A DNA stretch of 16,800 nucleotides, taken from the NCBI GenBank assembly GCA_028875335.1, contig JAPPEF010000104.1, forward strand, positions 1-16,800. The letters run 5' to 3'. Source of the stretch: Gemmatimonadota bacterium (GTDB lineage Bacteria; Latescibacterota; UBA2968; UBA8231). A program made the position numbers and the translations under genes. Shown piece after piece: positions 15,376 to 16,800 of the stretch; the stretch's first letter is position 1, and each line of letters starts with the position of its first letter. The notes beneath the pieces were generated by a model. It had not been told where the DNA came from and searched no databases. It was given only the letters and a program-made list of their open reading frames with translations.

Positions 15376-16575
15376 CTAGCCGAGCAACTCCCTGAGCTGT
15401 TGGGCGATCAGTTCGGGCTCGCCCTCCTTGAGGCACATCGGCCCAAAAATCACCACACCCTCGTAAACATATGTCGGGTTAGCGGCAATCGACGGCCGAC
15501 CTTCCTGTAGCGCCCTGACCAGTTCCAGCGCTGTCATGCCCGCGGCTTCCTCGTCGAGCACCAGCCGCGCCGTCGGAATCTCGGAGCGCTTGCGGTCGGC
15601 TACCACCGCAATTTCGGCGTTTTGCAGTGACCCACACGCGGCGACCAGTTCCTCCATCAGCGCGTACCAGCGCTGCCGCCGCTCCGCCGGGTCTTCGGCC
15701 ACAAAAAGGCGCAGCGCCTTGACCAATCCCGCAATCTCCTCCTTGCCGACCTTGCAGGGCCGCCCAATACCGTGCTGCGGGGCACCGGGTAGCTGCGACT
15801 TGTCGATCAAACTCTCCGGCGGATCCCAAAGCTCGGGCATCACGTCGAGGTCTTGGTGTTGCAGCGCCGCAGCGGCGATCAAATCCCGCCGCCCGCACAA
15901 AATCCCCGAAGCCTGCGGCCCGCCGATGGCCTTGCCGCCGCTAAAAGCGACTATATCGGCCCCAGCGGCAATGAAGCGCTGCAAATTGCTCGCCGGAGGC
16001 AACTGTCCCGCCGCATCCACAATCACCGGCACGCCGCCCTTGCGCGCTGCGGCCACAACCTCTTCCAGCGACGGCTGCGTGTGCGCGTACGCCACGTACA
16101 CAATCGCTGCCGTCCGCTCGGTAATCGCCGCCCCGATCTCCCACCCTTCTGCATCGCGTATTCCCGCCCCGGAAAAGCGGTCGGCAATCCCCACTTCCAC
16201 TAACTCAATCCCCACCGAGCGCACCGCGTGGTCGTAGAAGTTCCGGTGGCTGCGCGCCATGATCACTTCGTTCTTCATCCCGGACGTATCTGGCAAGCGG
16301 TTCATCTTCCCCGGATCCAATCCGGTCACACAAGCAGCCGTCCCCAACAACAAGCCCGCCGCCGCCCCACTCGTCACATACCCGGCTTCCGCGCCAGTAA
16401 TCTCGGCGATAATCTCCCCAGCCCGCGCCTGCATCTGCGCTATATCCACGCAGCGCTCCGAAGCCTGCCGCATGGCCTCGGCCACCTCCGGGCGCATGAT
16501 CGACCCGCTCAATCGCGTCGCCGGTCCTACGGCGTTGATAATGGGATCGATGCCTAATTCTCGATATATGTCCAT
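15376..16575 (-). CDS. SelA-fold PLP-dependent enzyme (SelA/DgaE-like)
   Basis: A fold-type I pyridoxal-phosphate enzyme of 399 residues, similar in motif order to L-seryl-tRNA(Sec) selenium transferase and D-glucosaminate-6-phosphate ammonia-lyase. Visible features: INAVGPATRLSGS (13-25), GAEAGYVTSGAAAG (61-74) for phosphate binding, H110 in ARSHRNFYDHAVR, D187 in VIVDAAGQLPP (cofactor nitrogen) and the likely Schiff-base K215 in FSGGKAIGGPQASG. True SelA proteins have an extra N-terminal domain; this protein begins almost directly with the PLP domain, so the ammonia-lyase/lyase-like branch is likelier. The start lies 3 bases after the glyA stop, so both are one unit. A role in amino-acid or amino-sugar breakdown beside serine hydroxymethyltransferase fits, but the substrate is not known. 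Confidence 0.85.
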   Translation of the reverse strand: MDIYRELGIDPIINAVGPATRLSGSIMRPEVAEAMRQASERCVDIAQMQARAGEIIAEITGAEAGYVTSGAAAGLLLGTAACVTGLDPGKMNRLPDTSGMKNEVIMARSHRNFYDHAVRSVGIELVEVGIADRFSGAGIRDAEGWEIGAAITERTAAIVYVAYAHTQPSLEEVVAAARKGGVPVIVDAAGQLPPASNLQRFIAAGADIVAFSGGKAIGGPQASGILCGRRDLIAAAALQHQDLDVMPELWDPPESLIDKSQLPGAPQHGIGRPCKVGKEEIAGLVKALRLFVAEDPAERRQRWYALMEELVAACGSLQNAEIAVVADRKRSEIPTARLVLDEEAAGMTALELVRALQEGRPSIAANPTYVYEGVVIFGPMCLKEGEPELIAQQLRELLG

Positions 16576-16578
16576 ATT

Positions 16579-16800
16579 TTAAAGCGGCTTTCCCCCGCCG
16601 TCGTAGAGTAAGCCAGGGGCCGGGAAGCGAGAACAGAGTGCCCGCACTTCAGCCGCTACCTCGGCGTACTCCGCTTTCCGGTCGTCGAGTTCCAGCGCTT
16701 TATTGGCCCGGACCTGAGCTACCCGATCCATCCACTCGGCCAACCGCTCCATCTCCTCGGCACCAAAGCCCCGGCTGGTAATCGCCGGCGTGCCGATGCG
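16579..16800 (-). CDS. glyA: Serine hydroxymethyltransferase, C-terminal end (5' part beyond the window)
   Basis: Only the last 73 residues lie in the window. They begin RIGTPAITSRGFGAEEM, which is the C-terminal signature of GlyA (RIGTPAxTTRG), and end LLYDGGGKPL. GlyA converts serine and tetrahydrofolate to glycine and methylene-tetrahydrofolate in the cytoplasm. The frame is intact up to the right edge, so nothing suggests a broken gene. The SelA-like gene follows after 3 bases and is probably read from the same mRNA. Confidence 0.95.
   Translation of the reverse strand, partial: RIGTPAITSRGFGAEEMERLAEWMDRVAQVRANKALELDDRKAEYAEVAAEVRALCSRFPAPGLLYDGGGKPL

Overview
The window is a dense stretch of bacterial chromosome, roughly 58-60% G+C by eye, with fourteen protein genes, two of them cut by the window edges. 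There is no sign of phage, transposon, CRISPR or rRNA/tRNA genes. Several genes point to a diderm of the FCB superphylum (Fibrobacterota-Chlorobiota-Bacteroidota and relatives): a PorX-type receiver-PglZ regulator, a histidine kinase with the MAKETAHQLGTP H-box typical of that group, a PorV-like FadL barrel, and a two-domain propeller-barrel surface protein. The high G+C and the SelA-like and ATP-cone kinase genes would fit an uncultured relative (for example Latescibacterota or a similar candidate phylum) better than a typical Bacteroidota. The phylum assignment is inference.

Layout. Bases 1-3181 (+) hold the end of a large outer-membrane protein (PD40 propeller plus BamA-like barrel) and a lipoprotein coupled to it by a 4-base overlap. 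A bidirectional terminator (about 3186-3222) separates them from a long minus-strand block, 12733 down to 3242. In transcription order that block holds: a sugar-nucleotide epimerase, an ATP-cone 2-phosphoglycerate kinase, a bactofilin with its own promoter and terminator, a PorY-like histidine kinase, a PorX-like regulator, TsaE, an outer-membrane barrel protein, a FadL/PorV-like barrel, and a Gly/Tyr-rich lipoprotein with its own promoter. Bases 12916-15371 (+) hold zwf and glk, the two enzymes that take glucose into the oxidative pentose phosphate pathway. Their leader carries a strong terminator hairpin in front of zwf. Bases 16800-15376 (-) hold the end of glyA followed by a SelA-fold PLP enzyme.

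How the parts relate. The central block is mainly about the cell envelope: sugar nucleotide supply, a cytoskeletal bactofilin, a two-component pair of the type that controls type IX secretion in Bacteroidota, and outer-membrane barrels and lipoproteins. The kinase and the PorX-like regulator lie next to each other, which makes a cognate pair likely. The kinase sensor appears to consist of three tandem copies of one module. Zwf carries an unusual cysteine/histidine cluster beside its active site. Three start regions share the -10 hexamer TATATT preceded by TG, one of them matching the Bacteroidota -7 element TAnnTTTG. These are the most noteworthy observations.
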